Below are positions 39,490 through 51,129 of a DNA stretch of 64,000 nt, piece after piece. The translations under genes and the position numbers were made by a program. The notes beneath the pieces were generated by a model. That model was not told the origin of the DNA. It did not search any database and was given only the letters and a program-made list of their open reading frames with translations. Where the stretch lies: contig JACZZP010000016.1 of assembly GCA_015183035.1 (NCBI GenBank), positions 1,922,001 to 1,986,000 on the forward strand. Direction: 5' to 3'. Each line of letters starts with the position of its first letter. The stretch's first letter is position 1. The stretch comes from Meloidogyne chitwoodi (taxonomy: Eukaryota; Nematoda; Chromadorea; Rhabditida; Meloidogynidae).

Positions 39490-40985
39490 GGGGTCTATGA
39501 GAGGAAACACATCTAAAATGATAGAGGGTGAAGGCCCGAGGTGACAACTATAATGAATAACCGAGGGCCCAAGGCGTGACATCCATCTGCAATGATGAAC
39601 CGAGGGCTTAAGGCCCGAGATTTGACATCCATCTGTAATGTTGACAAGGGTCCGAGGTGAGACACCCATCTGCAATGAAGAACCGAGGGCCGAAGGCCCG
39701 AGTTGTGACATCCATCTGCGATAAAGAACGAGGGCCGAAGGCCCGAGGTGTGACATCCATCCGCAATTATGAACCGAAGGCCCGAGGTGAGACACCCATC
39801 TGCAATGATGTTACGAGTGCCTTATGAATTTTTGAAATTTTTGGCATAAAATCCCATTCAAATTTAGAGACAAAAATTGCCGATCACAAAAATGAAGCAA
39901 AGAAGTCAGATGATATATCATTTAAAAGCTCGACGAGCTGATTCCAGAAATATTTTTTATAAATTTTTAGTTCAATTTTGACAAAGTTTCGGGAGTTTGA
40001 AAGTCCAGTTTTGAGGGTTATGAGGTGAAACCATCAGAAATAATGGAACCAAGGGCCGAAGGCCCGAGATTTGGCATCCATCTGCAATGAAAAAACGAGG
40101 GCCGAAGGCCAGAGGTGATCCATCTATAATAAAGAACCGAAGGCCCGAGTTCTGACATCCACTGCAATGTACATATGATAGCTCATTAGAAAGAGATTCT
40201 CGAGCTGAGAAAACACTCCCATTAGGTCCAAGTTTGCGAAGACCAACCAGCCATGGGCACAAAAAGGAAGTAATAATACACTCCCAATAGGTTCAAGTTT
40301 GACGAAGACAATACAAGGCCCGATTATTGGATCCATCTGAATGGTGGTGTCACCGAGGTGTGACACCCATCTGCAATGAAGAAACGAGGGCCGAAGATTC
40401 CGAGGAGAGACACCCTTCTGAAATGAAGAACCGAGGGCCGAAGGCCCGAGTGTGACATCCATCTGAACTGAAGAACCAAGGACCGAAGGCCCGAGTGTGA
40501 CATCCATCTGAAATGACGAACCGGAGGCCGAAGGCCAGAGGTGATCCATCTGTTTTAAAGAATCGAGGCCGAAGACTTACAAAAGTACAACTGTAAATGA
40601 AGAAACGAGGGCCGAAGGCCCGGGGTGATCATCTATAATGAAGAAACAATGGGGTGAAGGCCCAAGGTGATCCATCTATCAGAGTGATAAAACATTGGGA
40701 TTATAGGTATCGAGTATGGGGAATTCAATGGGAGGTTCATTTTGGTGCCAAAATTGATTTTGGCACTGAAATGGTCAAATAACAAATAAATATATAAAAA
40801 GTGGGCCGTAGGACCAAAGTGATGCATCCATCTGAAATTAGTGTTACCGAGGGCCGAAGGCCCGAGTGTGACATCCATCTGAAGTGATGAACAGAAGGTC
40901 GAAGGCCAATGATGCATCCATCTGAAATTATAGAACCGAGGGCCGAAGACCCGAGGTGTGACATCCATCTGCAATGAAAGGGTCG
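39490..40985 (+). repeat. degenerate satellite array, GGCCGAAGGCCCGAG units
   Basis: About 25 imperfect copies of a roughly 35-60 bp unit containing CGAGGGCCGAAGGCCCGAG, TGTGACATCCATCTG and a variable AATGAAGAAC spacer, interrupted by unique A+T-rich pieces (39810-40010, 40680-40800). Reading frames in the array (for example repeated MSHLGPSA/DGCHISGLRP-type peptides) arise from the repeat and are not genes. A smaller set of the same units occurs at 42490-42680. Confidence 0.9.
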
Positions 40986-41457
40986 AGGAAGTGTAAGTAC
41001 CGAAGTGTGGATATAAAAAGTAGGCTGGATTTATATGAATAATAGTAATCGCTATGAGAAATTCAATGGAAAGGGTTGTTTTGTTGCCATAGCTTTGTGT
41101 TTCAATGAAATATTCTAATAAAAGTAAATTTAAAATAATACGAGATTTAATGGCATAATAGGTAATCGACTATGATGAATTTATTGGGATAGGTTACTTT
41201 GTGCCAAGTTTTAGTGGCACTGAAAAAGCGAATGAATAATACATTAAATTTATATTCAAATATCGGGATTTCAATTGGATGGTTATTTTGGTGCCAGATT
41301 TGAATGCGGCACTGAAAAGGCAATTTGTAACTTAATTTTTTAATGTAATTTTAGGCGAGAACAGATGACGAAGGTCATAGTTGTGTTCCATCTGAGTGGT
41401 ACCCATGGTATGTTTTTGTGGGGATTCTCGCGAAGCTCAGCAGAGCATTTTAAATTT

Positions 41458-41498
41458 CTAGCAGCGCGCGAAGCGCGCCCCAAAGCCCGATAGGGCTT
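41458..41498 (+). repeat. GCGCGCGAAGCGCGC hairpin block, copy 1
   Basis: Starts CTAGCAGCGCGCGAAGCGCG and continues CCCCAAAGCCCGATAGGGCTT; both halves can form small hairpins (GCGCGC/GCGCGC, AAGCCC/GGGCTT). Repeated at 42892. Confidence 0.8.
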
Positions 41499-41499
41499 A

Positions 41500-42475
41500 T
41501 CAATCAGTTGAGAGTGACCTGTCATAAGCAGAAAATGTGAAGCAAAGTTTCTGAAGCAAGGGTTGAAGCAATTGTACAATGTACAAAATTACAATTGTAC
41601 AAATTACAAAAGTGCAATTGTACAAATTACAAAAGTGCAATTGTAAATTTTTACAAAAGACAAGTACAATGCGATGGGTAATTTTGGTGCCGAGTTTGGG
41701 TGTGGCACTGAAACGACCGGATGAACATTTAACTTGGATTTTTGTAGGGAAACTGAAGTCGGGGTTTTTGGTGCAGTTGAGGAATTTGTAGTAATGAGAT
41801 GTGGCTACAAAAGTTTATCGACCACTTGAGTCTCAGATTAAAATTTGGGGAGATGTAAGTCAAAAATTGGGTACTCAAAAGATTTTTTGCCCCAACTTTT
41901 TGGAAAATTTTTTATTTTTTCTAAGTATGGATTCGTGATCAGGGTGTATGCTTACCCCTTAAAAGTAAAAAATTTTAACAAAATTTTTCCAAAAGTTAAC
42001 CCTTATGGAATATTTTCTGAAATATTCAATGGACCTTAACTTTGTGAGTTTTGGTTAGAATAGAATGAAATGAATCTTATAAAATAAAGCAAAAAATTAG
42101 TTATTTTTTCAGTGAAGAAAAAATTGAAAAATTTTAGGGTTTGGGGTAGTTATGGTTGAATTTTTGAAAATTCAAAAAATTTTGGTTTTTTGAAAATTTT
42201 TCGATTTTTTGCCATTGGATTGGGCTCAATGTATTTTTAAAAAATTAAGCATATTTTTTGACAACTATTAAGATTTTAAAATATTCAGAAAAAGTTATGA
42301 ATTTTTAAAATTTTGGGTATAAAATTCCATCAAAATTTTGAGGTAAAAAATGGCAAACATCAAAATTAATGTAATGTGGGCAAATGAGATATCATTTGAA
42401 AGCCCTCATAAAGCTGAGTCTAAAAATATTTTTATTTAAATTTTTTGAGTCCATTTGACCAAGCTGTGGGTGGTT
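41500..42475 (+). repeat. right copy of the long diverged direct repeat
   Basis: Corresponds to 38690-39480. The best-conserved segment includes GGTAAAAAATGGCAAACATC and GAGATATCATTTGAAAGCCC. Between the copies lies the satellite array, so the whole block resembles a higher-order repeat. Confidence 0.85.
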
Positions 42476-42891
42476 GAAATTTAAACAATTGGATTATGAG
42501 GTGATCGATCTGTAATGAAGAAGCGAAGGCCGAATGCCCAAATATAAGGCTGTGACCGAGGCCGAAGGCCCGAGGAGTGACATTCATCAGCAATGAAGAA
42601 TCGAGGGCCTAAGCCCGAGGAGTGAGACCCATCTGCAATGATGAACCGAGTGCCTAAGGCCCGCGGTGATACATCTGTAAATAGGTAATCGAGTATGGGG
42701 TTATATGGGAAGGGTTATTTTGGTCCAAAGTTTGAGTGTAGCAATGAAACGGCCAAATAACAAATAAACTTAAAAAAGGCGGGATTGTGGGGATAATATG
42801 AAATTGGTTATTGAGAAGATTCGATGGCCAAAGGCCTGAGGTGTAACATACATTGGGACTCCAGTAAATTTAGCAAAAGCATTCTAAAAAT

Positions 42892-42933
42892 CTAGCAGCG
42901 CGCGAAGCGCGCCCCAAAGCCCGTTAGGGCTTT
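42892..42933 (+). repeat. GCGCGCGAAGCGCGC hairpin block, copy 2
   Basis: Near-identical to 41458-41498 (one substitution, GATAGGG to GTTAGGG). Marks the right edge of the repeat block. Confidence 0.8.
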
Positions 42934-44094
42934 TCAATACCCATAAATGTTTTTTACCCAAAATTTTTTTTAACTTTCCAAATTTTTAAATACACCACTG
43001 TTACTCTTAACATCCCATATACTGCACTACTGAGTAGAGCACGCTTCCACTAGTTACTCTAAAAATAAATAAAATAATTAGTTAATTTTCTGCAAAAAAT
43101 TTTGTTTTTGAAAAAATATATTTATTATCTAAGTTATCATTAATTAAAAACAAAAAAACATTTGGAGACAAGAACACTAAGAGAGTAAAATTAAAAAATA
43201 TAGAGAGTTTATCCTTTAAAAGATTTATTTATTTTAAATGATTTCTCCTTTATTTATTTTTTTCTCTAATTTTATTTTTTGCCAACAATTTTGGTGGCCT
43301 CCTCCCATTTTTTTAGTAATGATCAGATCGAAAAAAATAAATAACATTTGGTTTTTGTTGATCTTTTGAGAGAAGAGAGGATTCAATATATCCTCTCTTT
43401 TTATTTTCGTCAATCAAAAACTTATAAAAATTATTTTGGTTCATTTTAAGAGAGATAAATAAATATAAACTTATCTCTCTTTTTTATTTAACAACCAACC
43501 ACCCTCTCATTGACAAATGGCCCCAAAACATAATAATAAAAACTCTTTTTATGTTCTCTCAATCATTAAACTCTCCTTCAAATCTCCTTCAAGCTTTAAT
43601 GACGTCAATTCTCTCATCTTTTTAACTGCAAAATATTTTAGAGGATTTTTGCAATAAAAATTTTTTTTACAAAATTTTATTTTACTACTATTAAAATAGA
43701 GCAATCAAACTGACATAAATAGATGAAGAAAAAATATTTTTTTTGGAAAAAGTAAATTTAAAATAAAACTTTAATAATAAAAATAATAAATTAATTAAAT
43801 ATTTAAAAAAAATCTAAAATTATTTAAAAACACAAAATCTCACTATAAGCACACCTACTATGTACTAGTATTTAGTACCTCTTAAGCGTAATTATAACGA
43901 AATTAAACATTTATTTTTTCAGATGAACAGAGGGTATCATTTTAATTATAATTTTTTGTTATTCTCTTTTATACTCATTTTCATTTAATTTTTATTTTTT
44001 GTTGTAATTTAATATATCCATAATTTTCTGCCTTAAAATCCTTGTTTTCATTTATTATTCAATAAAAATATTTTTTTTAAATTAATTTTTTTAA
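42934..44094. other. intergenic spacer after repeat block
   Basis: A+T-rich sequence, with repeated AGAGAG and CTCTC words and a further GATCTTTTG word at 43361. No gene seen. Confidence 0.4.
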
Positions 44095-44600
44095 ATGAAT
44101 AAAAATTATAGAGAATTTAATGCTGCTTTTAAAATACAGGTGAATTTTTTTATTTCTAGGGTATTTTGTCCATTGTTCTGATGTTTGATTTTCCGAATTA
44201 AAGCAGAATATTTAAAAAATCAAAACATAATAAAAACCAGAATGTTTAAAAATTAAAACATCAAAACAAAACCAGAATATAAAATAAAAACATCGTAAAA
44301 AGCAGAATATTAAAATTATCAGAAAACCAGAATATTAACTATTTTTCTTATTTTCAGAATTTTATGCGAAAGGCTGTTGAATTAAGAAAAAATCAGAAAA
44401 AGAAAAGACAAGCTCAAGCTGCTAGTAAAATTCAAGTTTATTCTAATTAATACTTTCAAGTTTTGATTTTCTTTTTATAGGCGTTAGTTAGAGGTTTTTT
44501 AGTAAGACGTTATATTAAGCATTGTTTAAATGCAGCAATAATTATACAAGCACATTTTAGAGGATTTTTAGTACGAAAACAGTATTATGAGACAAAATAA
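44095..44600 (+). CDS. small IQ-motif (calmodulin-binding) protein
   Basis: Three exons (44095-44139, 44358-44435, 44481-44600), 80 residues. IQ motifs are visible as AASKIQALVRGFLVRRYI and AAIIIQAHFRGFLVRKQYY, each with the IQxxxRGxxxR pattern that binds calmodulin or myosin light chains, preceded by a Lys-rich helix (RKNQKKKRQAQ) and possibly a degenerate first IQ (AAFKIQNFMRKAV). Nothing but IQ repeats is present, so it may be a calmodulin-buffering peptide or the last exons of a larger gene. Splice sites and frame are consistent; the intron between exons 1 and 2 contains TCAGAAT-type repeats. Confidence 0.72.
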
Positions 44601-45663
44601 AAACTTATTTAAATTTATTAAAAAATAAAAAAATTTACTAAAAAAATTTTTTTATTAAATAATATTATTAGTTACCATTTTTATCTCTCTCTTTCTTTTT
44701 TTTTGAATTAACATCAATTATGTGTTTAAAATAAAAATATTTTTGTAAATTTTAATAAAATATATATATGTATATCTTCTATATTTTCGACATTATTATT
44801 TTGAATCTTTAAAAAAACCTTGTAAATATTCTCTAAATAATTCCCATCCTTTGTTTGTTTATTCTCTTCTTTCTACTAAAAAATAACAAAAAAAGCTTCG
44901 TCAGGTGAAATTTTTTCAATGGATGCTTTTTTTTTTGCATTTTAAACCTCCAAAAAATAGTAGAAGTCTTCTGCCATGAGAAATTGTGTATATTAAAATA
45001 TTGATTATTTTTAATATTAAATGAAAACGTCAAATTAAAAATACTAATTTTTTGTTTTAATTCAACTATTTATTTACATAATTAATTTGTTTCGGTGTCT
45101 TTATAAAACTTAAGTTTAGACTTAAATTCTGATTTAAATAAAAACTTAAGTTTAAACTTAAATTCTGATTTAAATAAATAAAAACTTAAGTTTAAGCTTT
45201 AATTCTGATTTAAATATTTTTTTAGCTTTTAAGTAGTAGCCTAGAAGGAGGAAGGCAAAGTTTCGACGCCTTGAATTCTCTCCTAACTTTTTTTATATTA
45301 TCCTTTTTTTAATTTATTTTTAGATTTAAAAATTATTCAGAAACGTCAAAGAACCAGTAAAAATCCTTTCAATTTGTATTATTCTTTGCTCTAATTTTTT
45401 CTTTTAAATTTTCAAGAAACTAACTATTTTAAATATTTTTTATTAGCTTGGGAAAAATATAAAAAAAGAAAATTTCAAAAAAGACATGAAAAAACGTAAA
45501 AAAGAGTTAAAGTAGTCTAGAAGCATTTTAGTTAGATTAATTTCAATAAGTAAACCAACCTAAGGTTTTTCCTGTCTTTTAATACCTTAAAAGTGTTCCT
45601 TTTATTCTTTTAAAACTTTAAAATTATTTTTTAATTATTTTTTAGTTTTTAAATTTTTTAAAA
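44601..45663. other. intergenic spacer
   Basis: A+T-rich. At 45110-45215 it shares AACTTAAGTTTAAACTTAA plus ATTCTGATTTAAATA words with 35640-35770. Short unsupported frames only. Confidence 0.4.
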
Positions 45664-46213
45664 ATGGTTTCTATAAATTCTTCAACTTGGGCTATTCTTC
45701 TTATTCAACTTGTTATTTCTTGTACAGCAATTATAGCCTCTGTTGCTTTAGCTGTAGCTCAGGCACAATCTACAGATTTAAATGGTTCAACTTTACCTTC
45801 TATTTTTGTTTGTTTTCTCAGTTTTTCACTTCTTGGGAGGTAAAAATATTTTTATATTTTAATAAATTTTTAATAATTAATTAGCAAAATATTTTTTTTA
45901 TTTAAAAAATTATTCAGTTCTGTGTTAGCAATGTTTGGAATGCTTTCAAAAAAGCCTGTAATGCTTATTCCAATAATTTGTGTTTCAACAATTATCTTTA
46001 CTTTTCATTCTTTACTATCAAGTCAATGGATATCTGAATGGTTTTTAACTAGTGATAAAAGTTTTGATATTGATTTATTTATTACAATTACTGGATCTTT
46101 ATTATTTGAATTAATTTTTATTATTGTAATTATTTTATTTTTTTTTATAATTTTTAAAATTAATTTTTTAGGCAATTTTTTTACAAATACGTTGTTATAG
46201 AATTCTTCAATAA
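45664..46213 (+). CDS. small four-helix membrane protein 1
   Basis: Exons 45664-45839, 45918-46125 and 46172-46213 give 141 residues. Four hydrophobic segments: AILLIQLVISCTAIIASVAL, SIFVCFLSFSLLGS...LAMFGM, VMLIPIICVSTIIFTFHSLL and LFITITGSLLFELIFII. A short polar tail (CYRILQ) follows. No family recognised; overall layout is tetraspan/MARVEL-like. If the last intron is not removed the frame ends at 46200 instead. The next gene has a similar layout, so the two may be old duplicates. Confidence 0.58.
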
Positions 46214-46319
46214 AAATACAAATAAAGGGAAATATATCACTTATAATTTATATATGTACATAGTAAGTTTATTTTTTAACACAAATGTCATCATTAATTT
46301 TCTAAAAATCAGAATAAAT

Positions 46320-46445
46320 AATCTGAATTTCGGAAACATTTAAAAAACAAACAAACATTCCGGAAAACATCTAAATAAAACATTCATAAAAGTATTACAT
46401 TCCGGAAAACATTTAAATAAAGCAAACAAACATTCCGGAAAACAT
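46320..46445 (+). repeat. cluster of ACATTCCGGAAAACAT words
   Basis: Irregular tandem copies of CATTCCGGAAAACATTTAAA between two small membrane-protein genes, part of the dispersed TTCCGGAA family. Confidence 0.7.
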
Positions 46446-46707
46446 TTAAAAAGCAAGGAAAACTAGAGGGATAACTTAAATCAGAATAAATTAGAAAAAG
46501 ATATTTAATAAGAGATTATGGGCAGATTGTTGTAGTTGATTAATTATATTTTTAATAGTCATTTTTGATCTTTTGGGTGAAATAATAAAATAAATATTTA
46601 ATAAATATTCTCTCATTTGTTTATTTTCAACATTTTGGGTGGATATCAATTTATTTTCTAATTTTTATTCTAAAATAGCCTTTTTTAATATAAATAATTA
46701 TATAAAA

Positions 46708-47318
46708 ATGTTCACTAACTTTTCTAATAAAAATATTAAACAATCTGTTAATTTTCCTAATGAAATTGTCAAAGATAAAAAAAATAAATTTTTATTTTTA
46801 TTAATTTTATTTCTGCAATTTAATTTAGCTTTGGCTCAAATGACTCATAATGGACTTTTGTTACTTTCTAAAAGTTTAGAAATGTTTAAATATTCTGAAT
46901 CAAGGTAATGAAAGATATTAGGAATAATGGTAAAATTAAATTATCAGAAAAATCAGAACAAAAAATCAGAACATATAGAATAAATTCAGAATTTTATAAA
47001 ATCAGAATATATAATAATTATTTTATAGGATTACACTTCAATTTTCATTTATTATAAACTTATTCTGGTCATTAACTATTGTGTTTGCTTTTATAGGAGA
47101 AGTTAAAGAATATTTAATTTTTTTAATTCCACATTTTTGTATTTCTGTAAGATTTCTTTTAATTATTAAAAAATTAATTATTTTTTAAGTTAATTTTATT
47201 GCCTTATTATTTATTTCTTTTTTGGATTTTTATGTTAAAAATAACACAAATATTGGCTATTATATTTACTTTGATATTTTTATTGGCAACTTTAATATTA
47301 GAATGGAAGAGATTTTAG
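46708..47318 (+). CDS. small four-helix membrane protein 2
   Basis: Exons 46708-46904, 47029-47146 and 47190-47318 give 147 residues. A basic N-terminus (NEIVKDKKNK) precedes four hydrophobic segments: FLFLLILFLQFNLALAQ, INLFWSLTIVFAFIG, IFLIPHFCISLILLPYYLFL and AIIFTLIFLLATLIL, ending EWKRF. No family recognised. Same strand, similar size and same three-exon layout as the gene 500 bp upstream. The GATCTTTTGGGTG word lies in the shared spacer. Confidence 0.55.
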
Positions 47319-47812
47319 AACTTATTTAATAAAAAATCAGAATTAGTATAAATCATTCTGAAAATAACTAACTATTAAAATCAGAATTTTAAATTTAAAG
47401 ATTAATCTTAAAATTAACAGTATCAGAAAAATCAGAATATTTCAAATCAGAATTTAAAAAAAAAGAATTTCTGATAGTTCCTATTTTTTTCAGAACAAAA
47501 CCAGAATATTTAAAAAACAGAATAATTAACCAGCGCCTCTTTGATTTGCGTTTCTAAAAATTTGGTGCACAGTTAAATGTCATTATATTTAATCTTATAT
47601 TTATTTATTAATATACTAAATTAATTTTAAATTTTTTTATAATTAATTAATAATATTAAATTTTTTTTCATTTTTAATAATTATATTTATTTTTATTAAT
47701 TTCCGTTTATTAAAAAAAAAAAGAAAAATCACAGAAAATTAAAAATGCGTGGTAGGTGGTATACTAAAATACAAATAAATAAAAATAATTAAAAAATATA
47801 TATATTTAAAAA
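47319..47812. other. intergenic spacer
   Basis: Contains scattered TCAGAAT/ATTCTGA words (47330-47530). No gene seen. Confidence 0.4.
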
Positions 47813-48853
47813 TTAATCAGCCTCAAAACTTGTTCTCATTGACGGTGGACAACTAAAATAACCTTCTTCTGCTTGTAATTCATATATTCTTTTTGGAAAA
47901 AGTTTTCTTCCAATATTAGGTTGATTTAATAAATCTTTTTGTTCTTCTTTTTTTAATTCTTCATTTTCTAAATTATTTTTATTTAATCTGTTTTTTGGTA
48001 ATAAAATTATTTGTAATTCTCTAGAGGATGCAGAATTTTTTAATTCATTATCAGATGAACGAAAAATTCGTAAAAGAAATATTATAATTAATAAAATTAA
48101 TAAAAATCCACAGAATGAGAATAAAAGTAAACCAGAAGGAATTAAATGATCTTTTAAATTATTACTTTCTGTTGTTTTTGTTAATTCTGATGATGAAAGA
48201 AATGATGATGGTGAACGATTAAGAGCTGTTCCTTTAATAAATAAAATAATTAATATCTAATTTAAAAAGTATTTTAAATATTAAGTGCCAGAAGTTGTAT
48301 TAAAATAAGTTGTTCCCTTCGCTCTACCTGTAGAGCGAAGGGAACATATTCCAAATAAAAAACAATTTTTTATTTGTTTTTAATTTTTGCTTTTTATATT
48401 TAATTAAATAATTTAAAAATATTTTAAATATTAAGTGCAAGAAAGTTATATTAAAATAAGTTGTTCCCTTCGCTCTACCTGTAGAGCGAAGGGAACATTT
48501 TTCAAAAAGTAATTTTTTTCTTTATTTCTAATTTTATCTTTTTATAATTAAATTAAAAAACTTACTACTCCTAAAATTATTTTCCAATTTATTTGAAACA
48601 TGTAGAGAATAATATTTGGAGGTAGAAGCATAATTGGCTGAAATTGAAGGCCTTCTTTGCTGTTTTTCTTTTTTATTAATTTTATGATGACGATGATTAT
48701 GTTGTTTAAAATCTTTTTTTATTTTTTCACCATCCCATCTATAATTAAAATTTAAAAAATAATTTAATTAATTAAAATTTACCTTAAAAGTATTTTAGTT
48801 CCTTTAGGTATAATCTTTGAATTTTCCAAATCAGGTAAAATTGACCATAACAT
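47813..48853 (-). CDS. single-pass membrane protein, not recognised
   Basis: Exons 48853-48783, 48738-48566 and 48231-47813 sum to 663 nt, 220 residues. It starts MLWSILPDLENSKIIPKGTK with no signal peptide, has a basic His/Lys-rich segment (KQHNHRHHKINKKEKQQRR), a Ser-rich stretch, one membrane helix (LIPSGLLLFSFCGFLLILLI), a basic stop-transfer (LLRIFRSS) and a charged helical tail ending FSCPPSMRTSFEAD. The well-formed C-terminal tail suggests a conserved sequence. Function unknown. Its second intron holds the duplicated perfect hairpin. Confidence 0.62.
48285..48500. repeat. two tandem copies of a 151-bp unit with a perfect 34-nt hairpin
   Basis: Both copies start near TATTTTAAATATTAAGTGC and contain a perfect palindrome with a 16-nt arm GTTCCCTTCGCTCTAC, a 2-nt loop (CT) and the exact complement: 48312-48345 and 48463-48496. 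The arms are identical in both copies while the sequence between has drifted. Located inside an intron of the gene on the opposite strand. Confidence 0.9.
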
Positions 48854-49139
48854 AATTAATTTAAATTTTATTTTATTTGTGTTGTTTAATAAATATGAAA
48901 TTATTATTTAAAAAATTTGTCTCTTTTTTAATATTAAAACTAAAAAATATAAAGGATGAGAAATATAACTGTACTTAAATAATCTTTTTATTTTCTTCTT
49001 CAATTTATTTTATTTTGCAATAATTTTAATCCGTGAAAAAATGCAGTGTTTAATAAATAATATTAATAATTGGAAGAATAAAAAAAATTTTAATGAAAAA
49101 TATTATTTTCTGGGCTAGAGATCATATCGACGCGCAACT

Positions 49140-49445
49140 ACATAGACGCCAACCTTCATAACTTTTAAATAAATAAACATTTTTTAATGGTTTTGGTATC
49201 ATTCGATAGAGAATAAAAATTGCTACAAATTAGGATTAAAAAAATAAAATTAAAAAACTTTGAAAAATAAGTACAAAAATATTATTAAAAATATTCGTTT
49301 TTCGGCCATAACTTTTTTAAATTAAATTGTTTAAATTCTTATTTTGGCTATTTTTGTAGCAAATTTTCTGCTCTATCGAATGATACCAAAAACACTAAAG
49401 AATATTCATTTATTCAACAGTTGCAAGTGTTGGCGTTTAACAACT
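49140..49445. repeat. imperfect fold-back repeat
   Basis: Arms share GACGCCAAC and TTTTGGTATCATTCGATAGA-type sequence in inverted order (49146-49230 against 49360-49435). The TATCATTCGATAG word resembles ATCATTTGAAAGC in the 39-42 kb repeats. No target duplication was found. Confidence 0.6.
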
Positions 49446-49880
49446 ACTTTTACCTAAACTATTAAAATGATGTCAAAAAATTAAAAAAAACAGAATTAAT
49501 TAAAAAATGTCTGTCTTTTTAATCTACACAATACATAAAAAGAAATATTTAAAACAAAAATTAATAAATAGTAAAAATGAATATAACAAATCTTTTATAT
49601 ATTTTTAAAGGCAAAAAATGATGTTTAGCTTATCTTTATTATTTTTTCTTTATTATTATTATTTTTTTTTACGCCATTAAAAATAATTAAATATTATATT
49701 AATAATAATAAATTTTTTTAATTTAAGGGGGATTATTTTATATTTTTTGCATAAATTTAATTATAATTTTACGTATTTTTAAGCTTTATTATGACACATT
49801 TAAAAAATAATCCTTAAAAATATATGCAAAATAGTCTGTAATAAATAAAAATTATAAACTTAAATAATTATTTTTCACTA

Positions 49881-49955
49881 AGTTGGCTGTGGTGTAGTGG
49901 ATTAGCACTTTGCCTTGTGTGTAGTGTCTGTCGGGTTCGACCCCTATTGATGGAA
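49881..49955 (+). repeat. degenerate tRNA-like sequence, intergenic
   Basis: Box-A-like TGTGGTGTAGTGGATTAGC and box-B-like GGGTTCGACCCC with tRNA-like spacing. Anticodon and acceptor stems are not convincing. Confidence 0.45.
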
Positions 49956-50377
49956 ATTTATTTTTATTTTTATTCTTATCACTTTAAATATTAAAAAAAA
50001 TGTTTTTTAGTAAAATTAAAATTCTATTAAATTAAAAAAAAATTTTTGCATCACTTAAGAGTACAATTAAATCGAAAAAACATGTTTTATTTTAATAAAT
50101 TATTTTTTCAAATTAAAAAAAATAAACTTGTTATTTTAAAAAAAAAATTGCCTTATTTTTCAAGTGTGAAAAATGTACTAATATATTTTTAAAGATAATA
50201 AAAAAAATATTTTTTATTTGAAACAACTTTTCTATTGTACTTAAAATTAGTAAAAGAAAAGAAAAAATAAATTTTGAGTCAAAAAATTAAAAAATAATTA
50301 TATAATATAAAAGAAAATAAAAATTAAAACTTATTTAAATCAAAATAAATAAATTTAAAAATTTAATTCTAAAAAAT

Positions 50378-50777
50378 ATGAAAATTTCATTTTATTTTAT
50401 TTTTTTAATTATTTTTGTGACGATAAATAGTATTATTATTATTGTTAATGCGTCAAAAGTAAAAGGAGAAGCGTTTGTTTATATTATTTTTAATAATTAT
50501 TTTATTTTAATCATTTTTAGAGATTTTTTAATAAGGGAGAAACGCAATTATTACAATCCTTATAATTATTATGGTAAATAAAAAATTAAAAAAATTATTT
50601 TTTTTAAGAGAAAAATTATTTAAAAAAAAGAAAAATTAAAAATAAAAAAAAATAATAAATTAAAAAAATTAATTTTAAACAGGAGAATATCTAGAAAATG
50701 TTTTTTATCCTTATACTCGTCAAATTTATTATAAAAGAATTATTTATCCAAATTATTATGGCTATGGACATTATTAA
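50378..50777 (+). CDS. Tyr-rich secreted propeptide
   Basis: Exons 50378-50472, 50521-50573 and 50683-50777 give 80 residues. The signal peptide is MKISFYFIFLIIFVTINSI plus further Ile; then a short acidic/basic spacer with a dibasic site (REKRNYYNPYNYYG), a Tyr-rich stretch (FYPYTRQIYYKRIIYPNYYG) with a second KR, and the end GYGHY. Processing at the two KR sites would release two Tyr-rich peptides. The layout recalls nematode neuropeptide-like or epidermal antimicrobial peptides rich in Tyr and Gly, but no specific family match is claimed. Other donors near the first exon end introduce stops, which supports the chosen GTTTGT donor. Confidence 0.65.
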
Positions 50778-51129
50778 TGAATAAAAAAGAAAATTAAAAT
50801 AATTAAATAATAAAGATTTCATTTAAAAAAAAATTTTTTTTTTTAATTCCATTTTTGTAGTAAATAATTAGAAAATAAAAAATGTGCGCTTATTAAAACG
50901 CCAAATATTTTTTTTAATTTTAAATGTCAAAAATTTAAAATTCAAAAATAAACAAATTAATCCTTAAATTTATTTTTAATAATTGCAAAAATTTAAATAT
51001 TAAAAAATACAAGCAAAAAAATTAATGGATTAATAAAAGACAAGACTCTGATGGTTTATTATTATAAGTTTATATTAAAATTTTATATTAAACTTAAGTT
51101 TTATATTTAAGTTTTATATTAAACTTAAG

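Larger units (their letters stand above)
48854..50377. other. intergenic region with fold-back and tRNA-like sequence
   Basis: Contains an imperfect fold-back at 49140-49445 and a tRNA-like sequence at 49881-49955. The rest is A+T-rich without a supportable gene. Confidence 0.45.

Noticed and set aside
39481..40974. Overlapping minus-strand frames with repeated MSHLGPSALGSS-type peptides
   Set aside because: They are translations of the satellite unit in several frames; no start context, splice sites or domain.
38690..42475. Long direct repeats as LTRs of a retrotransposon
   Set aside because: Copies are heavily diverged, no TG...CA ends, no primer-binding site and no gag/pol between them; the interior is satellite.
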